Positions 26,068 to 33,710 of a stretch of DNA of 40,330 nucleotides are shown one piece after another. The position numbers and the translations under genes were made by a program. Each line of letters starts with the position of its first letter. Positions within the stretch are counted from its first letter, which is position 1. The notes under the pieces were generated by a model that was not told the origin of the DNA, searched no databases, and was given only the letters and a program-made list of their open reading frames with translations. Source of the DNA: JABMQB01 sp964575025 (GTDB taxonomy: Bacteria; Bacteroidota; Bacteroidia; Bacteroidales; Prolixibacteraceae); contig CAZNPV010000034.1 of assembly GCA_964575025.1 (NCBI GenBank), positions 1-40,330 of the forward strand, read 5' to 3'.

Positions 26068-28413
26068 TCAGTTTTTGATCACTGAATGGTATGTTCCAAT
26101 CCGGCCCTGTTCATCCATTCCTTCCATGTGGATTATGCATTCTGATTTCAGACCGGGTACAGGAAAAGTAAACCGTACCGGATGGGTGTCATCCGTTGAA
26201 AGGAAGGGATTCCAGTACAGGGTAGTATTCATTTTTATTTCATCATCCGGCACCATTCTTTCTGCATTGAAGTTCCGGGGTATACGGTACCCTTCCATAT
26301 ACATGATGTTTCCCTGTTTTTCTTTCTCTGCAGGGAATGGGTTCTGTGGCGGACCGGTTTTTGTTAATATTTCAATCACTCCGCCACTGGCAAAGCTTGT
26401 ATATTTCTGAATATTAACCGGATCGGTAAAAATATTAATTTCTTCAATATCCAAAGGGTTGAAATTATCCAGAATCGAAGCTGAGTTTCCCAGGATCTGT
26501 CCATCCACAACAATGGTAGCACCCATCTGGCTTTTTATGGAATTGATCATTCCCGGGAATATTATCTGTCCGTTCAAAAGCTGGAAAGAACGGATTGACT
26601 GGATTACCTGTAACAGATCCGTAGATGACTGCAGCAACGATTTATATGCTGGTTCATTAAGCACTTTTGCCTGAGTGACCGCTTTTTGGGGACCATCCAG
26701 CACCCATTCTTCATGGGCATGCAGGAGATCCAGCATCTGTTCACGGGATACATCAATGTCGGTATACAACAAATCTTTCCGGCAGATGTACTCTCTTAAC
26801 TGGTTATGATTGAGCTGTTTTGTCTCTCCGGGATTGAAAGCGAGTACCTTCTCCCAGGAGAAATCAGTTAATTCATTGGCAATTAAAAAATAATCAATGG
26901 CTGTTTTATGGGTACTTCCGTAATCTGAATACGGGAGAAGAGGCAGGTTATAGGTCAGCCCGGAATTAAAATGAAGGTGCTGGTACATCCCACTGTTTAT
27001 TCCAAGAAAAGCAAAAGCAGAGGCTGATGAGACCGCTACATCGGCAGGTATCTTTTCGTTGTTATTCGCGGTGGCCGATACGGAAACTTCATAGTTGCTG
27101 ACATTTTTTGATACATTGACGTTAAAATTCAGGGTTTTATCCTTATGGATGAACACCAGTCGTTCGGCAATGAGTTCGCTGTCTTGATCAAAAAGGGACA
27201 AAAGGGCGACTCCTTCAGGAGATCCTTCCACAGGGATGGTAAACCTTGACGGGCCAGAGATGTTTAATTCTCCGGCTTCCAGGAGGTTGTATCCGGACGT
27301 TAGGGTAAAGAACAGGTTTTGCTCCTTACCGGCCCGAGCGGGGATATGTGTGTGGATATTCTTTTCATCGGTGCTTAAGACAAAAAGAGACGGTTGGCCA
27401 ACCATTCCTTCGGGGAGGGTAAAAACCTGGTCTTTACCGTAGTCACTGGTAATTACAAACCGGTATTTTTCTCCTTCCCGGAGCTGTACCGGTACCATTC
27501 CGAACCCTTTGGTAAACGACTGGCATTTGGCCACAACAGCCTCTTTGCTGTCCACAATATCACCGGTTACAGAAATATAATTTCCCCAGATATCCCTTGA
27601 TACAAAACCTACTTTTTGGGGGAATTCACGGATCAGGGTTCCTCCTTCTGCATGGAAATCCAGGTATACCTGATCTTTTTTTGTTTTAACCCGTACCGAT
27701 CGTTTCCAGGTTTCTTTTGCATCGGAAAAAACGACCCAAAGGGGCAGAGTTCCTGTTTCTTCCGGGAACTCAAATTCAACGGTTGCTGTGCCTTTCTTAT
27801 CCGTCCGTACCCTGCCACTTTCTATTTCCTTATGATTCAGGAAGACCTGGTAATGAATCCTCAGCCTGGGTTCCGGAAGGTTATCCAGAGACCGGAGTTT
27901 TACCCGGATCCTGGCTTCTCCGCTGCCGCTGAAGAGGGTATCCTTATTCAGAACATCGATTAACAGATCGGTGCGATAGGGTTCGTCGATGTATATCAGC
28001 CCTGTATAGATTTGTTCCGGGGTATACTGCAGGGGGGTGTAGGCCGTTACATAATACCGGCCGCGATCGGCACGTTCGGGGAGCGTGATATCACCGTTTG
28101 TGATTCCGTGTTCCAGCAGGAACAAATCCCCTGCTACAGGATTTCCTTTGTTGTCAAATATTTCTACGTACAGGTCCGTAGAAAGGGTACTCAATTGCCG
28201 GGTAGACTTATCCACCGCAACAGCTTTGAACCAGACTGTCTCCCCCGGAGCATAGACATCCTTATCGGTCTGAACATAAATACCCTCAGAAGGTAGGTTT
28301 TGATAGTATATCGATAACCTGCGGGCAATGTTTTCCAGAACATCCCCGGTATTCTGTGCCGGAATACCGGAAACAACAATCAGAAACATGCACAGTATAA
28401 TTAACTTTTTCAT
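26068..28413 (-). CDS. Secreted MG2-domain protein with TonB-plug-like C-terminal segment
   Basis: The 781-residue protein has a signal peptide (ending SGIPA, then Gln). Near residues 40-160 it has a macroglobulin MG2-type beta domain (GIYVQTDKDVYAPGETVWFKAV). More beta domains follow, and residues about 630-687 look like a TonB receptor plug (MGATIVVDGQI, DIEEINIFTDPVNIQKYTS, GGVIEILTKTG). There is no outer-membrane barrel after it. Such MG2/plug proteins are common in Bacteroidota, and their function is unsettled. The thioester motif of alpha-2-macroglobulins is absent. It is downstream of the sigma/FecR/STN genes but has its own recurrent-type promoter, so co-regulation is possible but not shown. 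Confidence 0.75.
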   Translation of the reverse strand: MKKLIILCMFLIVVSGIPAQNTGDVLENIARRLSIYYQNLPSEGIYVQTDKDVYAPGETVWFKAVAVDKSTRQLSTLSTDLYVEIFDNKGNPVAGDLFLLEHGITNGDITLPERADRGRYYVTAYTPLQYTPEQIYTGLIYIDEPYRTDLLIDVLNKDTLFSGSGEARIRVKLRSLDNLPEPRLRIHYQVFLNHKEIESGRVRTDKKGTATVEFEFPEETGTLPLWVVFSDAKETWKRSVRVKTKKDQVYLDFHAEGGTLIREFPQKVGFVSRDIWGNYISVTGDIVDSKEAVVAKCQSFTKGFGMVPVQLREGEKYRFVITSDYGKDQVFTLPEGMVGQPSLFVLSTDEKNIHTHIPARAGKEQNLFFTLTSGYNLLEAGELNISGPSRFTIPVEGSPEGVALLSLFDQDSELIAERLVFIHKDKTLNFNVNVSKNVSNYEVSVSATANNNEKIPADVAVSSASAFAFLGINSGMYQHLHFNSGLTYNLPLLPYSDYGSTHKTAIDYFLIANELTDFSWEKVLAFNPGETKQLNHNQLREYICRKDLLYTDIDVSREQMLDLLHAHEEWVLDGPQKAVTQAKVLNEPAYKSLLQSSTDLLQVIQSIRSFQLLNGQIIFPGMINSIKSQMGATIVVDGQILGNSASILDNFNPLDIEEINIFTDPVNIQKYTSFASGGVIEILTKTGPPQNPFPAEKEKQGNIMYMEGYRIPRNFNAERMVPDDEIKMNTTLYWNPFLSTDDTHPVRFTFPVPGLKSECIIHMEGMDEQGRIGTYHSVIKN

Positions 28414-28460
28414 ACGATTATAATTGTTTATTTTAAAGGTATTTCCGATATATATCGGGA
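28414..28460 (-). promoter_or_regulatory. Promoter plus conserved leader of the MG2-plug gene (copy C of the recurrent module)
   Basis: On the minus strand CCGATATATATCGG with flanks, then TACCTTTA (28434-28441) and AAACAATTATAATCGT, precede the ATG at 28413. Over about 50 bp this nearly repeats the block before the glutaminyl cyclase gene (9713-9760). Further upstream GCCCC and GGGGC (about 28469-28486) form a GC-rich hairpin. Confidence 0.55.
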
Positions 28461-28511
28461 TAATTCGCCCCGCCCCATCGGGGCTTGTTTCATAATTTGT
28501 GGTGTGGTTAT

Positions 28512-30098
28512 TTATTGTTTTTTGATTCGGTATTTGTCAGATATTGGTTGTTGTAAAAAAAACAGCTTATTTTCCGGATGCGCATTATTTTTGCTGTTGC
28601 TGATTGCTGTCTGCAGATTTTCGTCGGGTTTGAGTATATTGAAGTTTCCCCAGAATGCGTCATCAAAATTTTGAATGCTTTCGGTGAATATATCGGATAA
28701 TGTGAAAAGTTCCTTTCTGGGAAACTTTTTTATATGGCTTTTTTTCAGATCGGTGATCAGCAATTCAGAGACGCTGAAAAACTCAGAATTCATATTTTCC
28801 TTCCGGTTTTTAACCTTAACCCCCATGGAAGCTTTGGCTGCATAGAGGTAATACAAACCCCCGGAATACCGGTAATCAACCTTGTAACGGACCCTTTCCG
28901 GTCTGACTTTGTATCCGGCAGGTTTTTTCCGGATCAGGGTTTGTTGGGCTGTCCGTAATTCCTGTTTACTGAATCCGAAATCCACATGCAGGAGCGCATA
29001 GGTTTCCCTGTCGATATACATTTCTCCCTGGTAACAAGGAAATTGCACCTTGCGGACCGGTTTAAACCGGATCACATACACAGGACGGCTATGATACCAT
29101 ATTACCCTGTCGATGGAATAGGTATACAGGTTCCGGAATTCCGGATCAATAAAGGGACTCATTGTCTTGAGTATGTCTAGCTGGGTCATGGTGGCAGGTC
29201 CCCCCATCAATTTAAAGTTAACCCACTGAAAAGGGCTGACATCCGGGCTTTTTCTTCCTTTTACGATTCTCACTTTATCGCTCCTGCCCATATTGGAATA
29301 CCCGGATTTCAGCAGGTCAATTACAGCTTCTGAAATGTTTATATAGGTTTCGTCCTGTTGCAGGGTTTCCCTGTAAAAGCCCCGCATCATCAGCAGGTTG
29401 TTGCCATAATTGACCGGTATCCGTTCAATGACCCTGTCCAGGATTTCACTTACCGGAATGGCCACCACTTTTACTTCCCGGATGCGGATGGATATCGGAT
29501 GAAGGGCTATTGTATCTTTTTTCTGCAGCTCTTCAACGGTGGTGATTTTCTGTGCATAACCCAGGCAGGAAAGGACCAGCGGCTCCCCTGCATGTTCTTT
29601 CCGGATCTTCAGAACAAATTCCCCTTCGGCATTGGTTATGGTTCCAATGGGTTGATTGAATAAGGAAACCGTAGCGGAGGGTAGAAATTCTCCGCTTTTC
29701 TCATCCATTAATCGTCCTGTCAGTTTTATAAACTCTCCTTTTGGTCCCGTTATCCGGGTGCTGTCCGTTTCCCGCAGGGAGATAACAATGTGGTTTTCTT
29801 TTTCCGTAAATCGAATAAGCAGGGTGTCGAACATACCCGAAAGCACTTTGATAACCGGTTGATTTAGTACATCTAAAGACACTTTGCGGTCCGCAACAAT
29901 TGCTGTGGCATCGTAAGAAAAATAGATACCCGCCCGGGAAGTTATCGTTTCTAAAAGATCTGAAACCGGTTGATTGGTCTCCTGCAGCGTTACAGCGATG
30001 TTGAACAGACTGCTATCCGTATGCTGTGCTGGTAGCCAGAAATTCAGCAAAAAAACACCCGCCAGTATGCATGTAAACTTTTTCAATTCAGAAAACAT
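28512..30098 (-). CDS. Secreted STN + CarboxypepD_reg-like protein
   Basis: The 528-residue protein has a signal peptide (ending WLPA, then Gln). Residues about 33-108 form an STN (secretin/TonB N-terminal) domain: VSDLLETITSRAGIYFSYDA, VADRKVSLDVLNQPV, IVISL. Residues about 125-200 form a CarboxypepD_reg-like beta sandwich (LTGRLMDEKSGEFLPSATV, NAEGEFVLKI). The C-terminal 320 residues are beta-rich, with FYRETLQQDETYINISEAV and MYIDRETYALLHVDFGF, as in Bacteroidota proteins annotated carboxypeptidase-like regulatory. There is no TonB barrel. Its start overlaps the stop of the STN-protease gene by 11 bp, and both are downstream of fecR, so it is part of that operon. Confidence 0.8.
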   Translation of the reverse strand: MFSELKKFTCILAGVFLLNFWLPAQHTDSSLFNIAVTLQETNQPVSDLLETITSRAGIYFSYDATAIVADRKVSLDVLNQPVIKVLSGMFDTLLIRFTEKENHIVISLRETDSTRITGPKGEFIKLTGRLMDEKSGEFLPSATVSLFNQPIGTITNAEGEFVLKIRKEHAGEPLVLSCLGYAQKITTVEELQKKDTIALHPISIRIREVKVVAIPVSEILDRVIERIPVNYGNNLLMMRGFYRETLQQDETYINISEAVIDLLKSGYSNMGRSDKVRIVKGRKSPDVSPFQWVNFKLMGGPATMTQLDILKTMSPFIDPEFRNLYTYSIDRVIWYHSRPVYVIRFKPVRKVQFPCYQGEMYIDRETYALLHVDFGFSKQELRTAQQTLIRKKPAGYKVRPERVRYKVDYRYSGGLYYLYAAKASMGVKVKNRKENMNSEFFSVSELLITDLKKSHIKKFPRKELFTLSDIFTESIQNFDDAFWGNFNILKPDENLQTAISNSKNNAHPENKLFFLQQPISDKYRIKKQ

Positions 30099-31656
30099 TT
30101 TTTAAACGAAACTGGGTTTTGAGTTCTTCCCCGTTCCGCAACACCTTTATTTTGATCTTTCTGTTTTCACGGCTTTGGAGCAAAAGGTTTATATCGTTCA
30201 ATTCAAGGGAATTGTGACTTGCATTATTGAGCGATAGAATCTGATCGTTTTCTTTCAGGCCTGCAAAGTATGCCGGAGAATTAACCCGGATGTTATCGAT
30301 CGTAAAAACAGGCAATCCGGGTATCGGATTTACAACATCCATGCCACTCATGTTATAATTAAAGTCGTCGTTCACATCGTTTGTCGGGCGAAGGGTAAGG
30401 CGCTGGTTCCGGTAGTCCAGGGTAACAATAAAACGGCGAAGTATTTCAGCTCCCAGTGTTCCGTTTCTGTCGTTTGAAGTCATCAGCTGGTCGATCAGTT
30501 CGGAATTCGGAAAGGAGACAATAGGCTTTGGTAATATGAGCGGACCTACCCAAATGCCATCAAGCCGCCCTTTTTTGCCGAACAGGTCTCCGTTGAGGCC
30601 CCGTCCCAGAAAAGTCTCAATATGGTTATCAGGGGGGTCAATTCGTTCGTCTGAATTTTCCGATAACCAGAGGGCATCGCTGGCACCGGTGTCCACAAGC
30701 AATTTCACGGGAACTTCCGTAGAATCCTCCGTAACAATCGTCGTCTGCACAAAAGGTTTATTCCCTTCAAAATATAGCGGAAGGATAATATCTTTTCGTC
30801 GGTCACGATACTTGTAATATTCAGGTTTATAAAGCGTAAGTTTTTTTCGGTTATAATTAATCGTAACAATATACTCCTTGAAAAGATTAAACCCGATCAG
30901 TCCGTGAACCGGTATACCCAGAATATGGGAGATCTGGAAGTGCTCATCAATAATCATCTGTACTTCCTGATTGAATGCTACCAATCCTTCGATTTTCATC
31001 TGATTGTTTCCTGAACGGTAGGCGGTCAGCGTCTCTCCCTCGCCCAGGCCCTGAATTTCGACCGGCATAAGGTAATTGAGTTCCAGCTTGTTTATATAGG
31101 GTAACTCCGTTATCAGCGGATAGCGAACCCCCGTATCCAGGATAAAATTGAGGGTGTCGGAATCGTTGATCGTTACCGGAAGGATGATCAGGTTGCTTGC
31201 CAATTTAAAATCAAGGGTGATGCGCTTATTTCGTGGATTTTCAAAAAAGAATCCCCGGTTGGCGCTGTTGTACCCGTCCAGGTTCCGCTTGTATTCCAGG
31301 CTCTCCCCAAGAGGAACATAGTCCCTGACGACCAGAATATTGTTGTCGAGTTCAAAAATCAGGTAAAAATCTTTCATCAGCAGGTCCAACACATATTTAA
31401 TGGGTTTGTTTGCTACATTCAGACTGACTTTTCTATCGGCAACAAGCCTGGCATTGTAAGAATAATCAATATCAAGATACGTGCATATTTTTTCAATAAT
31501 GTTGGAAAGTGGTTCATTTTCGGCATAAATACTGATGTTCTGATCCAGAACCTGCCTGTTATCCTGTTGCTGTGCAGCGGTCTGAGCAGGCGTAAATACC
31601 AGTGCAATCGATGCAACCGCAAGCAGGTATTTCAACCGTTCCAGTATTGTTTTCAT
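30088..31656 (-). CDS. STN domain + two-lobed retropepsin-like aspartyl protease + PDZ
   Basis: The 522-residue protein has a signal peptide (cleavage probably before the Gln run at about 29). Residues about 38-110 are an STN domain (LSNIIEKICTYLDIDYSYNA, VADRKVSLNVANKP). Two retropepsin-like lobes follow: DTG at 174-176 in FILDTGVRYPLIT with LIGFNLF at 253-259, and DTG at 322-324 in LLVDTGASDALW with TLGAEILRRF at 400-409. Residues about 440-508 form a PDZ domain (VNSPAYFAGLKENDQILSLNN). Both catalytic Asp residues are kept, so activity is likely. Two-lobed aspartyl protease-PDZ proteins are known in Bacteroidota; the STN fusion beside sigma/fecR is unusual. Its ATG overlaps the fecR stop (ATGA). 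Confidence 0.85.
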   Translation of the reverse strand: MKTILERLKYLLAVASIALVFTPAQTAAQQQDNRQVLDQNISIYAENEPLSNIIEKICTYLDIDYSYNARLVADRKVSLNVANKPIKYVLDLLMKDFYLIFELDNNILVVRDYVPLGESLEYKRNLDGYNSANRGFFFENPRNKRITLDFKLASNLIILPVTINDSDTLNFILDTGVRYPLITELPYINKLELNYLMPVEIQGLGEGETLTAYRSGNNQMKIEGLVAFNQEVQMIIDEHFQISHILGIPVHGLIGFNLFKEYIVTINYNRKKLTLYKPEYYKYRDRRKDIILPLYFEGNKPFVQTTIVTEDSTEVPVKLLVDTGASDALWLSENSDERIDPPDNHIETFLGRGLNGDLFGKKGRLDGIWVGPLILPKPIVSFPNSELIDQLMTSNDRNGTLGAEILRRFIVTLDYRNQRLTLRPTNDVNDDFNYNMSGMDVVNPIPGLPVFTIDNIRVNSPAYFAGLKENDQILSLNNASHNSLELNDINLLLQSRENRKIKIKVLRNGEELKTQFRLKNVF

Positions 31657-32714
31657 GGTTCCTCCTTGTTTTGATTGTGGTTTGTTAATATATAACGGTC
31701 GTTTTCTGTATTAAGTTCAAGATTAAATGTAAGCCGTATAACATCCATTATATAATCTATGGATTTGGAATCGAATCGTGCCGTTAAAAACAGTTCATGG
31801 GTGTTCACCCCGGGTGTTTGAATATCAACATGATAAGTTTTTTCGAGATTTTGAATGACATCGGTTAATTTTGAATTATCAAACGACAGATTATAGGTTT
31901 TCCAGGCGTTATAGTTGGGGTCGTTATTTTTTTGTTTAATCAGTTTTTTCTCTTTTTTTGAGAGGGTCGCTTTTTCTCCCGGGGCCAGCAACAGGGGATT
32001 TGTGTTTTTTGGTGCTTCGGAGGTCTGCACGATCTCAACGTTCCCGGTTTCTACCACCACCTCAATGGTTTCTGAATTGGGGTAGGCACAGACATTAAAG
32101 GAGGTTCCCAATACATGGATCCGGGCTTCGCCGGCATCAATCACAAACGGACGGGAAGAATCCGCTCGGACATCAAAAAAGGCTTCTCCTTTAAGGGTTA
32201 TTTCCCTGTATTTTCCGGAAAAATTTTCCGGATAGGTGATCACGCTGTTGCTGTTCAGGGTGATTTTTGTTCCATCGGGGAGGAGCAGATCTTTGGGAAA
32301 ATCCCGCTCAAGAGAGGAAACCCGTTGTATGGCTGAGCCCGGGATATTCCGGTTTATGAGGTGGTATCCGAACAGGCCGGTAGTCACCAGAATAACGGCA
32401 ACCGCTGCATATTTCAGAAGGGTAAAATAACTTTTCCAGCCTGTTTTTCCGGCAGGATGAACCGGCATCGCTTGCGGGCGAAGAAGGCCGGAACGAACCG
32501 CATTCCAGGCCCTGTTTTCATCAAAGGAGCGGAGGTTGTAATATAAATTTACTTTTTCCAGGATCTTTTGTGTTTCCAGAAATTCCTTCCGGTTGTGCGC
32601 TGATTCCCGCATCCAGGATTCCACTTCTCTCTGTTCGGCTTCGGTGGTCTTTTCTGTAAGATAGCGGATTAACAATCCCTGCATGCCCAGTCCTGTGTCT
32701 TCCTGTTTTTTCAT
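31653..32714 (-). CDS. FecR-family anti-sigma factor (with DUF4974)
   Basis: The 353-residue protein has a cytoplasmic N-terminal part with the FecR helix pattern (LIRYLTEKTTEAEQREVESWM), a transmembrane helix near residues 97-118 and a periplasmic FecR beta domain. That domain contains DLLLPDGTKITLNSNSVITYP, REITLKGEAFFDV, FVIDAGEARIHVLGTSFNV and VETGNVEI. The C terminus is a DUF4974 domain (LSFDNSKLTDVIQNLEKTYHVDI). It should hold the upstream ECF sigma factor until a surface signal arrives. Its usual partner, a TonB-dependent receptor with an STN domain, is missing; two other STN proteins follow directly. Confidence 0.95.
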   Translation of the reverse strand: MKKQEDTGLGMQGLLIRYLTEKTTEAEQREVESWMRESAHNRKEFLETQKILEKVNLYYNLRSFDENRAWNAVRSGLLRPQAMPVHPAGKTGWKSYFTLLKYAAVAVILVTTGLFGYHLINRNIPGSAIQRVSSLERDFPKDLLLPDGTKITLNSNSVITYPENFSGKYREITLKGEAFFDVRADSSRPFVIDAGEARIHVLGTSFNVCAYPNSETIEVVVETGNVEIVQTSEAPKNTNPLLLAPGEKATLSKKEKKLIKQKNNDPNYNAWKTYNLSFDNSKLTDVIQNLEKTYHVDIQTPGVNTHELFLTARFDSKSIDYIMDVIRLTFNLELNTENDRYILTNHNQNKEEP

Positions 32715-32731
32715 TCGATTGTAATTGTTTA
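32715..32731 (-). promoter_or_regulatory. Conserved leader before fecR (copy D)
   Basis: On the minus strand AAACAATTACAATCGA ends at the ATG at 32714, matching the leaders before the glutaminyl cyclase, tdh and MG2-plug genes. The TACCTTTR box is not kept here; TAGGATTTT occupies that place. A possible sigma-factor target, the GTTTGTAGGGTGTCCTCAT region, is at about 32783-32802. Confidence 0.4.
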
Positions 32732-32875
32732 AAATCCTACCATTTTATTGCAGGTACCTTCCATCTGTTCTTTGCTTGTCATAATGAGGACACCCTACAA
32801 ACGGATTACCCTTAACAGAACATCAAAATAATACGGTTTGGGTAAGAAAACAGGGAAATCAAGGGATTTTTTTCT

Positions 32876-33421
32876 TCAGCGGATATATTCTTTGAGTTTT
32901 TCACGTAAATCTTTCAATGCCAGCCCCATCTGGGTTTCTACCGTTTTAATGGAAAGATGTAATTTTTCGGCTATTTTCTTGTATGTTAATCCCTTTTCCC
33001 TGCTAAGGCGGAAAATTTCCTTTCGTTTTTCCGGCATAGCGTGAATGGCTTTTTCAATTTCTTCAGCAAGCCAGGGTTCCAGAAGGAAATCAGACAGGTT
33101 CTGGTTTTGTTTTGAATGTTCCCGGACGGAATGGATGTATTTGTCTTTGACTTTCCGGTGCTGGATCTGATTGAGGCAGTGGTTTCTTACCGACCGGAAC
33201 AGGTAGTTTTTTACGGAAACCGTAATCTGCAGGGTTTCCCTTTTTTCCCAGATTTTCACAAAGACCTCCTGGGAGGTCTCTTCAGCCTCTTTTCTGTTGG
33301 CTAAAAAATGAAAGGCATACGTACACAAAGATTTATAATAGGTCCGGAACAGGGTCTCGAATGCCTGTTCGTCTCCATTTCTGATTTTTTCAACCCAACT
33401 GTTTTCAATATTGCCTTCCAT
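32876..33421 (-). CDS. ECF RNA polymerase sigma factor (Bacteroidota FecI-like)
   Basis: The 181-residue protein has sigma region 2 at about 22-90 (DEQAFETLFRTYYKSLCTYAFHFL, EAEETSQEVFVKIWEKR) and region 4 at about 125-175 (AMPEKRKEIFRLSREKGLTYKKIAEKLHLSIKTVETQMGLAL). It should direct RNA polymerase to its own promoter set when released by the FecR-type protein encoded 161 bp downstream. The gap holds the conserved leader and may hold an autoregulated promoter. Confidence 0.95.
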   Translation of the reverse strand: MEGNIENSWVEKIRNGDEQAFETLFRTYYKSLCTYAFHFLANRKEAEETSQEVFVKIWEKRETLQITVSVKNYLFRSVRNHCLNQIQHRKVKDKYIHSVREHSKQNQNLSDFLLEPWLAEEIEKAIHAMPEKRKEIFRLSREKGLTYKKIAEKLHLSIKTVETQMGLALKDLREKLKEYIR

Positions 33422-33575
33422 AGGGAATCGGCCTTAAACCGGTTAAAATTAAGAAAAAAGGTGAAACAGCCTACGATCGGAAGGGGGGCATTCCCTTCTG
33501 TCATCCATCCGGCTGATATCTTCCGTCAACAGTGGAGAATATAAGGAGATCCCGATCTACCTGTTTTGGGATCGC

Positions 33576-33640
33576 TACGGCCTGTGTTTTTTTATTAAAT
33601 AAAGAATTTAAACGGACGAAAGCGGCATACGACCTGTGTT
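33576..33640. repeat. Direct repeat TACGRCCTGTGTT upstream of the MFS gene
   Basis: TACGGCCTGTGTT at 33576-33588 and TACGACCTGTGTT at 33628-33640 differ at one base and are 52 bp apart. A 6-bp hairpin (GATCCC at 33548-33553, GGGATC at 33568-33573) lies just before. Both lie upstream of the MFS promoter and could be regulator sites; nothing else is seen in the 289-bp gap. Confidence 0.4.
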
Positions 33641-33658
33641 GTTTGTAAAATCCTTTAT

Positions 33659-33688
33659 TTTGAAAACCCGGATATCGTATTATTTTTG
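33659..33688 (+). promoter_or_regulatory. Promoter of the MFS transporter gene
   Basis: TTTG at 33659-33662 and TATTTTTG at 33681-33688 are 18 bp apart, both exact matches to the Bacteroidota -33 and -7 boxes. The ATG follows 22 nt after the -7 box. Confidence 0.6.
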
Positions 33689-33710
33689 TGACCGGGTTAA
33701 ATTCTGAAGA

